A DNA stretch of 20,426 nucleotides from DASQLQ01 sp035629935 (lineage in GTDB: Bacteria > Actinomycetota > CADDZG01 > WHSQ01). The position numbers and the translations under genes were made by a program. The stretch's first letter is position 1. The number at the start of each line of letters is the position of its first letter. Location of the stretch: contig DASQLQ010000054.1 of NCBI GenBank assembly GCA_035629935.1, positions 1-20,426 on the forward strand, read 5' to 3'. Below are positions 6,854 through 13,610 of this stretch, in pieces. Below the pieces are notes generated by a model. It made no database searches, was not told the DNA's origin, and saw only the letters and a program-made list of their open reading frames with translations.

Positions 6854-8248
6854 CTAGATCTCGGTCCACCGCACCAGACGCGGGATACCCGGCGGGATGG
6901 CGAACCCGCCATAGGTGATCCTGGCATTCACGAGGATGTTCGTGGAAACAGGCGATCCGGTGGTGTGGCAAAAATCTCCAGCGATGATGCTGCCTCTCAA
7001 CGAGAAACCGCCGGCGCCGGCATCGTTCCCTGTGATCGAGAACTGCTCGGTTGCATACATGACGCCTTCGTTCGAGTTCTGGTGCCACCAGGAGTTCACG
7101 AGCAAGTCACGACCGGCAAGGAACAAGAAAGGCGTCCCCGTAGGGGCGGTGGAGATGAAATGACTGGGCGGCGGGGAGGGCGAGAGGACCTCGATGTCGC
7201 CACCAACGCGCGGGCAGAGGGGCTCAGCTCCAGTGCCCGGGGTTGCTTCTGCGATCACAGTACGACGCGTTTTGTGGAGCCGGCCGGTGATCCTGGCGCT
7301 GCCTTGATAGATGTAATAGGTGCCGTCGTAGCTCGTCGTAGAGGTCCAGATCGCACCCTTGGATGCATCGCTCGCGGTGGTGCGTTGCCATCCTCTATAA
7401 GGGTTCGTGATCGCGGTTGCCAGCACAGTCCCGGTGCATGGCGTCGTGCTCACCGGTGCTCCACCGGCGGTATATGCAGGTCCCTTCCGAACGGACCCGT
7501 CGGGGCACAGGTCGTATTCGCTCTTGGAGTAGTTGTCACGTGGACGGATGTTCGGGACCGTCACCGCAGGCATACCTCCTCCGCTGCCGGCCCCCACTGT
7601 GGAGCCGCCATTGGTGTAGGACCCGCTGGACGTCGCCGGGCCGCTGACGCTACCGCCACTTAGTGTCAGGTTCCCGTTGGAGTGAACACCGGAACCGCTT
7701 ACGGTCGAGCCTCCGCTGACCGACAGGTTCCCGCCGGTCAGCACACCAAAGTTTAGATTGGAATTGCCGGCATCAAAGGTGCCCCGGATGACGCGGGTCC
7801 TAACCGCAGCGGCGCGCGTGGGCACGAAGGACACCGCATAAAGGGTGCTCACGTTCGAGGGCTTCACTATCACCCACTGGCCTTCGGTGCCGTTCACCCA
7901 GCAATAGCTGGTGTTCTTCGTAGGGATGCCACCGGTGCACTCCGTTGTTGCCGTAGCGGCGCGCGCCAGCACCCACGCTTTTTCGGCGCCGACATTGGCG
8001 AAGGCCGGCGCATCCACGCCCTTGAAGTACGTGGAATCCTGTTCGATCTGGTACAGCCCGCGCTCGAGACCGGCGTCCGCGACATGAATGGCCTGCTCGT
8101 GAAGCCGCTGCCGACGCACTTGCCGCTGGTCGTTCAGCGAGCGAGTAACGATCACCGTCGCCAAGATGAAGAGGACCAAAGACGTGCCCATCACCATGAT
8201 GAGGGCCATGCCTCGCTCGTTGTCGAGTGATCTAAATCGGAGTCGCAT
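6854..8248 (-). CDS. PilX/GspK-like minor pilin, large repeat-containing tip component
   Basis: The 464-residue protein begins MRLRFRSLDNERG followed by MALIMVMGTS, a class III prepilin signal with probable cleavage after Gly13 and a hydrophobic helix to about residue 38. Mature position 5 is Met, not Glu, as in GspK and PilX tip pseudopilins. The rest is large for a minor pilin. A Gly/Ser/Asn-rich section (about 168-230) with repeating GGNLSVSGGS-like steps resembles a beta-helix, and several cysteines could form disulfides. It follows the PilW-like gene with a 17-base overlap and has GAGG eight bases before its ATG. Role as tip initiator is inferred from class and position; I do not recognise the C-terminal domain. 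Confidence 0.75.
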   Translation of the reverse strand: MRLRFRSLDNERGMALIMVMGTSLVLFILATVIVTRSLNDQRQVRRQRLHEQAIHVADAGLERGLYQIEQDSTYFKGVDAPAFANVGAEKAWVLARAATATTECTGGIPTKNTSYCWVNGTEGQWVIVKPSNVSTLYAVSFVPTRAAAVRTRVIRGTFDAGNSNLNFGVLTGGNLSVSGGSTVSGSGVHSNGNLTLSGGSVSGPATSSGSYTNGGSTVGAGSGGGMPAVTVPNIRPRDNYSKSEYDLCPDGSVRKGPAYTAGGAPVSTTPCTGTVLATAITNPYRGWQRTTASDASKGAIWTSTTSYDGTYYIYQGSARITGRLHKTRRTVIAEATPGTGAEPLCPRVGGDIEVLSPSPPPSHFISTAPTGTPFLFLAGRDLLVNSWWHQNSNEGVMYATEQFSITGNDAGAGGFSLRGSIIAGDFCHTTGSPVSTNILVNARITYGGFAIPPGIPRLVRWTEI

Positions 8249-8777
8249 TGCGTAACCTCACTTGTGTCCTAATCGTCCGCTGGGGGGCAAGCACTGTCGA
8301 ATCTGCATCGGCGATGAGCGTGATCGTGACCAGGCTGTAGCTCGCGTTGTAAGCGAAATAGGGCTGGGTCGCACTCCAAGAGAGGTCCCTCGCAATGACC
8401 GTCGTAGGGGCTCCAACTGCATTCGTGGTGCGCGAGAGCTGTGCTTTAGTTCCGGACGAGTTCGTAACCGTCCACGTGATCCGCTCACCTGCGTCGAGGA
8501 CCTGATCGGCATCGTTGTCCACCCACGCCTGGAGGCTCGTCGTCGTCGAGGACGTGTACACCACCACGGCTTGTCGCAGCTCCCGGACAACTCGGTCGTT
8601 AGAGGCCCTCAAGCTGGCAAGAGCGTCAGAATCCTGCGAGCCGAATCGCTGGGTGCGGTAAACCGACGTGGTCGCATAGATGAGCAAGCCGGTTGAGATC
8701 ATCGCAACAACCATGGCAACCATCAGCTCCACAAGCTGGAAACCGTCCTCCCCGAGCGCCGCCCTCTTCTTCAACAT
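8232..8777 (-). CDS. PilW-like minor pilin
   Basis: A 181-residue protein with a prepilin leader MLKKRAALGEDG and cleavage expected after Gly12, followed by FQLVELMVAMVVAMIS. Glu at mature position 5 is present, so it should pack into the pilus helix. The remainder resembles PilW/PulJ-type minor pilins: a helix with TSVYRTQRFGSQDSDALASLRASNDRVVRELRQA and then beta strands. It begins one base after the stop of the PilV-like gene and overlaps the PilX-like gene by 17 bases, so the three are one operon, matching the PilV-PilW-PilX priming-complex order of other T4P systems. Confidence 0.8.
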   Translation of the reverse strand: MLKKRAALGEDGFQLVELMVAMVVAMISTGLLIYATTSVYRTQRFGSQDSDALASLRASNDRVVRELRQAVVVYTSSTTTSLQAWVDNDADQVLDAGERITWTVTNSSGTKAQLSRTTNAVGAPTTVIARDLSWSATQPYFAYNASYSLVTITLIADADSTVLAPQRTIRTQVRLRNATPI

Positions 8778-8778
8778 C

Positions 8779-10341
8779 TCAGAACCTGGCCGCTACCTGC
8801 GGAAAGACCACGTAGGAGTCGTAGTTGGTGGTGTCGTAATACCAGGCGAAACCGGGACCCTTGGTCTTGTCCGTCATGAGCTTCAGCTCGAGCCACTCGC
8901 CGGCAAGCAGGTTGGTCCTTGGGATCGTGAGTGTCTCTTCTTCTGTCTGGGCCGCGCAGCCGGGATCCTTGTTCTTGGTATCCGACGCGATGACCGTGCC
9001 GGTGTCGGTGGTGCTCGTCGACTTCTTGCGTAGATATATGGCCCAGTCTCCCTGGTTGCAGTTGTTCTTCCCCGCCTCGGGGAGGATCTTGAAGGTGATG
9101 CGGAGAGTCATCGTGCCCTGGAGCGTGAGATCGGTCGGCGCTTGCCACACCCAGTTCACCATGTCGTCCGGATCCGCTTCGGTCGCGCTGAGAGTCACAT
9201 CCTCTGTCACTCGCCCAACATGGTTGTAGTAGTTGTTCGAGTAGTTGTAAAGGGTGGTGGCCGTCGGGACGGCATCATCCATCGGGAGCGCCTTGGTCGA
9301 GTTCGTGTGGGCGGTTGGAGGCGTCGGATAGTTGTGCAGCCACAATTGCAACTCAGGGGCGGTGGCTGAGACCGTCAGGTTCAACGTCACCGACTTGGCC
9401 GCAGTGGCATCACTGAACGGAGTCACCGTCAACGTCAGCACCGGGGTACCGGCGGTATCGGTCGCACCCAACGTCCATACCTCGAGGATGTCGATCGTGG
9501 CGTCGGTCGCAAGGGTCCCCGTGTCAACGGTCCCGTTGCCGTTGGTATCTGTCAGGGCCGTATCGGTCCCCGCTTCGTAGGTGTCGTTGCCGTTCACGTC
9601 TCGGTAGAAGACCTTCGTCCACGTGTAACCAACTGGGTTGGGCAACGAGAGATCGAAGCTTTCGGGAATCCCTGCGTTCTTGATGGTGTGAGCGAAGACC
9701 ACCTGCTCCCCGCGGAGTGCGGAGAAGTTGGACTCGACGGGTGTGACTTCGAAGTCGAGCACCGGGATCCCATGGGTGTTCCCCGTGATCAGCGTCGAGC
9801 TCCGGTAAGTCTTGGTTGCCCCAGCGAAGTTCCACGTGACCACCGTGACGAAACGCTTGTAGCTCTCAACGGTTCCTCCTTGTGCGGACCCGTCGACCCA
9901 GGTCGCGTATTGCCTCACTGAGTAGGTTTCGCTGCCCACGGCCACACCTGTGTTCACATGCGGATCAATGCCGCCACCGGCAGCCGAATAAACGAGTTTC
10001 TCGCATTTCAACGGGCCCGAACCATCGGGGTCGAAGAAATAGGATCCTGTTAGACCCGTGCAGGTCGTGAGGATGTCTGAGTCGCTTGCAAGGGTCGTAT
10101 CAGTGGTGTTGTGGGACAGAGCCTCGTAGGAGAGCGCCCTGGCGGCTTCGACGGTCTGGTCGCCCAAGGCGGTGGCCTGCTGGACGGTCTTGGTCGTGCG
10201 CAATGCGCGATAGCCCGCGATCATCGTCTGGGTAAGGCCCAGTGCAACGAACATGAGGACAGAGATCGAGATAACTGCCTCGATCAGCGATAGCCCGTCC
10301 TCGCCACGCATCCCGGGTCGTCTAGGTCTAAGACCCTTCAT
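8779..10341 (-). CDS. Large PilV-like minor pilin with added beta domains
   Basis: This 520-residue protein carries a prepilin leader ending EDG (cleavage after Gly16), mature start LSLIEAVISISVLMFVALG with Glu at position 5. Most PilV proteins are under 200 residues, so the body here is enlarged. Residues about 195-328 look like a CARDB/DUF11-type beta-sandwich, and within it are two Asp/Asn/Gly loops, DVNGNDTYEAGTD (248-260) and DTNGNGTVD (265-273), that resemble calcium-binding loops of dockerin or EF-hand type. The C-terminal part (about 330-520) looks like a second all-beta domain. The ATG is preceded by GGAGGAATC. It heads the three-gene minor-pilin operon. Surface adhesion or cell-wall binding is plausible but not shown. 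Confidence 0.75.
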   Translation of the reverse strand: MKGLRPRRPGMRGEDGLSLIEAVISISVLMFVALGLTQTMIAGYRALRTTKTVQQATALGDQTVEAARALSYEALSHNTTDTTLASDSDILTTCTGLTGSYFFDPDGSGPLKCEKLVYSAAGGGIDPHVNTGVAVGSETYSVRQYATWVDGSAQGGTVESYKRFVTVVTWNFAGATKTYRSSTLITGNTHGIPVLDFEVTPVESNFSALRGEQVVFAHTIKNAGIPESFDLSLPNPVGYTWTKVFYRDVNGNDTYEAGTDTALTDTNGNGTVDTGTLATDATIDILEVWTLGATDTAGTPVLTLTVTPFSDATAAKSVTLNLTVSATAPELQLWLHNYPTPPTAHTNSTKALPMDDAVPTATTLYNYSNNYYNHVGRVTEDVTLSATEADPDDMVNWVWQAPTDLTLQGTMTLRITFKILPEAGKNNCNQGDWAIYLRKKSTSTTDTGTVIASDTKNKDPGCAAQTEEETLTIPRTNLLAGEWLELKLMTDKTKGPGFAWYYDTTNYDSYVVFPQVAARF

Positions 10342-10387
10342 GATTCCTCCGTCGTCTCCATACGGCGCAATAGAACCGCTGGGTAAA

Positions 10388-10414
10388 TCATCGGCCCGAG
10401 AAGCCTCGACCTGA
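10388..10414 (-). promoter_or_regulatory. Weak candidate sigma-28 type promoter of the minor-pilin operon
   Basis: On the minus strand GCCGATGA (10395..10388) matches 7 of 8 bases of the sigma-28 -10 element GCCGATAA. The octamer at the right -35 distance, TCAGGTCG (10414..10407), matches TAAAGTTT at only 4 of 8. The site is 46 bases before the PilV-like ATG, so it would give a short leader. A 7/8 match alone is expected several times by chance in this window; the placement is what makes it worth listing. Confidence 0.35.
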
Positions 10415-10490
10415 AGCAGGGAACATTTCCCAGCCGGGTAGCCCTACAGGAGAAATCTAGCCCTCCCGTGGGAATACGGCGCGGCTATGC

Positions 10491-10526
10491 CAAAAAGAAA
10501 AGAGCGGGGCAAAAGCCCCGCTCTTT
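10491..10526 (-). terminator. Strong rho-independent terminator after pilA
   Basis: A perfect 12-bp stem (10499-10510 with 10515-10526) has a 4-base loop (TTTT on the minus strand). The downstream arm runs straight into TCTTTTTG. It begins 18 bases after the pilA stop codon. Such a terminator lets the major pilin be made as a short abundant message, separate from the minor pilins downstream. Confidence 0.92.
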
Positions 10527-10543
10527 GCTCTGAGGTGTTGGTG

Positions 10544-10939
10544 CTAGCAGCTCGAGCTCGTCGAAGGACGTCCCGAGTTGCTGGAATAGAAGTACGTCAC
10601 ACCCGAAAGACTCGAGTGGGTCGCCTTCATGCAGTAGTGCGTACCCGTAGCCGCATCGATCACAAGCGATACGTCGGGGGCCGTCTTGAGACCTTCGCTC
10701 CCGAGCGCAGCCGTGCCTGTGGTGTACGAGGTGTTCGCCGTCAGGAACGACTCCTGAGCGGTTGCTGCGTTCTTCAACGCAGACTCCATCTGAGATCTCC
10801 AGCCCTTCTCTCTCTGACGAAGGAATACCGGAATCGCGATCGCAGCAAGGATGGCGATGATCAAGATCACGACCAACAGCTCGATCAGCGTGAAACCGCC
10901 CTCACGTTTCTCCCTCATAGCGTGGAACCGCTGGAACAT
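10544..10939 (-). CDS. pilA: Major type IV pilin
   Basis: A 131-residue prepilin with leader MFQRFHAMREKREGG and cleavage expected between Gly15 and Phe16. The mature protein starts FTLIELLVVILIIAILAAIAIPVFL, the classic type IVa N-terminal helix with Glu5, leaving about 116 residues. The head is short and Ser/Thr-rich, with two cysteines (near residue 103 and at the final position 131) that could close a D-region disulfide. The first ATG is chosen because GGAGG lies seven bases upstream; the later ATG (Met8) has no such site. The gene stands alone between a 147-base leader region and a strong terminator, as expected for the most abundant pilus subunit. Confidence 0.95.
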   Translation of the reverse strand: MFQRFHAMREKREGGFTLIELLVVILIIAILAAIAIPVFLRQREKGWRSQMESALKNAATAQESFLTANTSYTTGTAALGSEGLKTAPDVSLVIDAATGTHYCMKATHSSLSGVTYFYSSNSGRPSTSSSC

Positions 10940-10995
10940 TCGCTACCTCCTCCCTCCTGTCCCCGGCAGTCCACCAAGGGACGACGTCGCCGCAA

Positions 10996-11023
10996 AGTAT
11001 CTACCCACGGCGGTCTCAGTCAA
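10996..11023 (-). promoter_or_regulatory. Alternative sigma-70 type promoter of pilA
   Basis: On the minus strand TTGACT (11023..11018; 5 of 6 consensus bases) and GATACT (11001..10996; 4 of 6) are separated by 16 bases, about 57 bases before the pilA ATG. The -35 box lies inside one arm of the inverted repeats described for 11012-11043. It could act as a second, housekeeping promoter, or be fortuitous. Confidence 0.4.
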
Positions 11024-11043
11024 GGATATTCCGAGACCTTGAC
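11012..11043 (-). other. Interlocked inverted repeats in the pilA leader
   Basis: GTCAAGG at 11043..11037 pairs with CCTTGAC at 11025..11019 (7 bp, 11-base loop). GGTCTC at 11038..11033 pairs with GAGACC at 11017..11012 (6 bp). The two pairings are interlocked and share two bases, so the RNA could form an H-type pseudoknot or two exclusive hairpins. The same DNA overlaps the -35 box of the sigma-70 candidate, so a protein operator is equally possible. Confidence 0.45.
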
Positions 11044-11046
11044 GGT

Positions 11047-11073
11047 TTATCGGCACTTTCTGGAAATAGGTTA
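11047..11073 (-). promoter_or_regulatory. Sigma-28 (FliA/WhiG class) promoter of pilA
   Basis: On the minus strand a perfect GCCGATAA (11054..11047) is preceded by TAAC (11073..11070) with exactly 15 bases between, against the class consensus TAAA-N15-GCCGATAA. It lies in the pilC-pilA gap, and start near 11040 would give a leader of about 100 bases. I found only two perfect copies of this octamer in the window, both ahead of pil genes. Confidence 0.65.
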
Positions 11074-11086
11074 AGCCCTGTGGCAA

Positions 11087-12304
11087 TCATTTGATCAGAT
11101 CGAAGATCTTGAACATCGGCATGTAGAGCGCCACAACCATCGCCCCCACTATGCCGCCCAAGACGGCGATCATGATCGGCTCGATCAAAGCCGTCAGAGA
11201 TTCTGTCGTCGATTCCACCTCCTGGTCGTAGAAGTCCGCGACTTTATCCAGCATCTGATCCAGTGCTCCTGTGTCTTCCCCCACCCCGATCATCTGGACA
11301 ACCATTGGGGGGAAGATCTCGTGGCGGCCGAGGGGCCCGGCCATGGTTTCACCGCTCCTCACGCTGTCCTTAACCTCCGCGGTGGCGCGAGTAAGCACGA
11401 AGTTACCGGTTGCCTCGGCGACGATGTCCAACGCTTGGAGTACAGGAACGCCCGCTCGTAGCAAGAGGGCGAGCGTGCGCGAGAAGCGAGACAGCGCCAC
11501 TTTCTGAAAGAGGTCACCGAAGATGGGGATCTTCAATTTGATCGTGTCCGCACGGAAGGCGAAGTTGTCGTTCTTGGCCCGCGTCTTCTTGTAGCCGAAG
11601 TATCCGGCGATGCTCCCTACGAAGAACAACGGAACGAGGAACTTCGCACCATCGCTCAGGATCATCAATATCTTCGTCGGTAACGGGAGCTCGCCGCCAA
11701 GGTCCTCGAACATCGCAGCGAACGTGGGAACGACGAACAGCAACATCACTGTGACGAGCATCCCGGCGATGCCCGCGACGACGACCGGGTATGTCATCGC
11801 CGACTTGACCTTCTGACGCAGCTTGTAATCGGCCTCCATGTTGTCGGCCACACGAGCAAGAACGGTGTCGAGCTGCCCGCCGGTCTCACCGGCTCGCACC
11901 ATGGCCACGAACAAGGTGTGGAAGACCTTCGGGTGTTTAGACATCGCGGCCGACAGGCTGGCGCCTCGCTCTACGTCATCGCGCACGAAGCCGATCGACT
12001 TGGCCAGGAGGGGATTCTCGGTCTGTTCCGCCAGGATGTTCAGGGTTCGAAGAAGCGAGAGCCCCGAATTGATCATCGTTGCGAACTGACGGGAGAAGAT
12101 TGCCAGGTCCCGGAGCTTGACCTTCTGAGGAAGGATCTTGATCTCCATCTTCATGGAGACCTTTGCGTCCTTCGAGATCTGGATCGGGGTCATCCCCTGG
12201 GAACGCAGCTTGCTCGCGACGGCGGCCTCGCCGTCGGCGTCCATCTTTCCCTCTACGACTCGCCCATCTCGGGTTCTGACCCGATAGGCGAAGGAGTCAG
12301 CCAT
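11087..12304 (-). CDS. pilC: Type IV pilus inner-membrane platform protein PilC
   Basis: A 405-residue GspF/PilC family protein of normal length. It begins FAYRVRTRDGRVVEGKMDADG, has the first cytoplasmic domain with LRDLAIFSRQFATMINSGLSL (about 63-83), a membrane segment near 168-190 (PVVVAGIAGMLVTVMLLFVVP), another near 220-236, the second repeat domain with LSRFSRTLALLLRAGVP, and a last membrane segment near 373-397 ending MPMFKIFDLIK. PilC is the platform that the PilB and PilT motors are thought to turn. GAGG lies seven bases before the ATG, and 31 bases separate it from pilT, so pilB-pilT-pilC is probably one transcript. Confidence 0.96.
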   Translation of the reverse strand: MADSFAYRVRTRDGRVVEGKMDADGEAAVASKLRSQGMTPIQISKDAKVSMKMEIKILPQKVKLRDLAIFSRQFATMINSGLSLLRTLNILAEQTENPLLAKSIGFVRDDVERGASLSAAMSKHPKVFHTLFVAMVRAGETGGQLDTVLARVADNMEADYKLRQKVKSAMTYPVVVAGIAGMLVTVMLLFVVPTFAAMFEDLGGELPLPTKILMILSDGAKFLVPLFFVGSIAGYFGYKKTRAKNDNFAFRADTIKLKIPIFGDLFQKVALSRFSRTLALLLRAGVPVLQALDIVAEATGNFVLTRATAEVKDSVRSGETMAGPLGRHEIFPPMVVQMIGVGEDTGALDQMLDKVADFYDQEVESTTESLTALIEPIMIAVLGGIVGAMVVALYMPMFKIFDLIK

Positions 12305-12335
12305 TACCTACCTCGGTTCCTAGGGTCCAGCACTC

Positions 12336-13586
12336 TTACCTTCCTGCCAGCCGGTTGAATTCCTCGACGTGGTGAGCACGCTCGAGAGCGGCGTCGTACG
12401 TGATCTTGTGATTCTTAACCAGCTCTGCAAGGTGCTGGTCCATAACCTGCATCCCGTGCTTACCGCCGGCCTGCATCGAAGTGTAGATCTGGTGTGTCTT
12501 GCCTTCACGGATCAGGTTCCTAACGGCGGGGGTCGCGACGAGGATCTCGCAAGCGACAACTCTTCCCTTCCCGTCCACGGTCGGGACCAACTGCTGCGAG
12601 ACGACACCGGCGATCGTTCCCGCCAGCTGGACCCGCACCTGCTGTTGCTGGTGTGGTGGGAACACGTCGATCACACGGTCGATCGACTGCGGCGCGTCCT
12701 GAGTGTGCAACGTGCCGAACACAAGGTGACCGGTTTCCGCAGCGGTCAGCGCGGCAGAGATCGTCTCGAGGTCACGCATCTCACCAACCAGGATGACGTC
12801 GGGGTCCTGCCTCAGCACATGCTTGAGGGCCTTGGCGAAACTCTGGGTGTCCGACCCAACCTCGCGCTGGTTCACGATGCAACTCTTGTGCCTGTGAAGG
12901 AACTCGATCGGGTCTTCGACCGTCATGATGTGGTCGTGACGCTCCGTGTTGATCACGTCGAGCAACGCGGCCAGCGTCGTCGACTTACCCGAACCGGTGA
13001 TACCGGTCACTAGGACCAGGCCTCTTCGCATATCCGAAAACTGCCTGAGAGATTGCGGGAGTCCGAGTTCGTCCAGGGTCTTGATGCCATAGGGGATGAG
13101 TCGCATGACCGACCCGATCGCATCGCGCTGCTGGAAGACGTTCACGCGGAACCGAGCTTGCCCGGGGAGCGCGTAGCTGAGGTCCAGCTCCATGTTGTTC
13201 TCGAACTGCTCGCGCTGTTTCTGCGTCAGCATCGCGTAGATGATCTCTTGGAGGTCTTTCGGTAGGAGTTTCCGGTAGCCCTTGATGGGTTGCAACTCAC
13301 CGTGAATCCGGATCATGGGTGGAAGCCCACCGGTCAAGTGAAGGTCCGAGGCATTCTTTTCGATGACCGCCGCCAGGAACTCGCCGAGGTTCGGTTCTTT
13401 CTCGTCATCTGAAACCTCAACTGCGGCAGGGGCAACTTGTGGTGGGGCCGCCTCGACCATGGGGAAGTCCTCGGCCGTCAGCGACTCTGCCGGACCGGGG
13501 CCTGGCGCGGCGGGCGCGGGGGCAGGTACGGCCTGCGGGACCTCGGTGGTCGGAGGAGCCTCTGGCTGTTTTCCGGTGTACGCCAT
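12336..13586 (-). CDS. pilT: Type IV pilus retraction ATPase PilT
   Basis: A 416-residue hexameric motor ATPase of the PilT family. Visible elements are Walker A GITGSGKST (195-203), the Asp box near 217-226, Walker B DPDVILVGEMRD (261-272), the His box TGHLVFGTLHT (285-295) and the PilT-specific PAVRNLIREGK (353-363). The tail QIYTSMQAGGKHGMQVMDQHLAELV is also PilT-like and there is no tetracysteine, which separates it from PilB. It is longer than usual because of a Pro/Ala-rich extension (about residues 1-63). It follows pilB by 24 bases with a weak AAAGG site before the ATG. PilT depolymerises pilin and drives retraction. Confidence 0.95.
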   Translation of the reverse strand: MAYTGKQPEAPPTTEVPQAVPAPAPAAPGPGPAESLTAEDFPMVEAAPPQVAPAAVEVSDDEKEPNLGEFLAAVIEKNASDLHLTGGLPPMIRIHGELQPIKGYRKLLPKDLQEIIYAMLTQKQREQFENNMELDLSYALPGQARFRVNVFQQRDAIGSVMRLIPYGIKTLDELGLPQSLRQFSDMRRGLVLVTGITGSGKSTTLAALLDVINTERHDHIMTVEDPIEFLHRHKSCIVNQREVGSDTQSFAKALKHVLRQDPDVILVGEMRDLETISAALTAAETGHLVFGTLHTQDAPQSIDRVIDVFPPHQQQQVRVQLAGTIAGVVSQQLVPTVDGKGRVVACEILVATPAVRNLIREGKTHQIYTSMQAGGKHGMQVMDQHLAELVKNHKITYDAALERAHHVEEFNRLAGR

Positions 13587-13610
13587 TTTCTTTACCTTTC
13601 CGTTTCTTTC

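Noticed and set aside
6696..7088. 130-residue minus-strand frame overlapping the PilX-like C-terminus
   Set aside because: It uses another phase of the same DNA, runs through the terminator hairpin, and has no ribosome binding site or domain.
10940..11046. c-di-GMP riboswitch in the pilA leader
   Set aside because: Pilus genes are often controlled by one, so I compared the leader with the type I and type II consensus; the conserved aptamer segments are not there.
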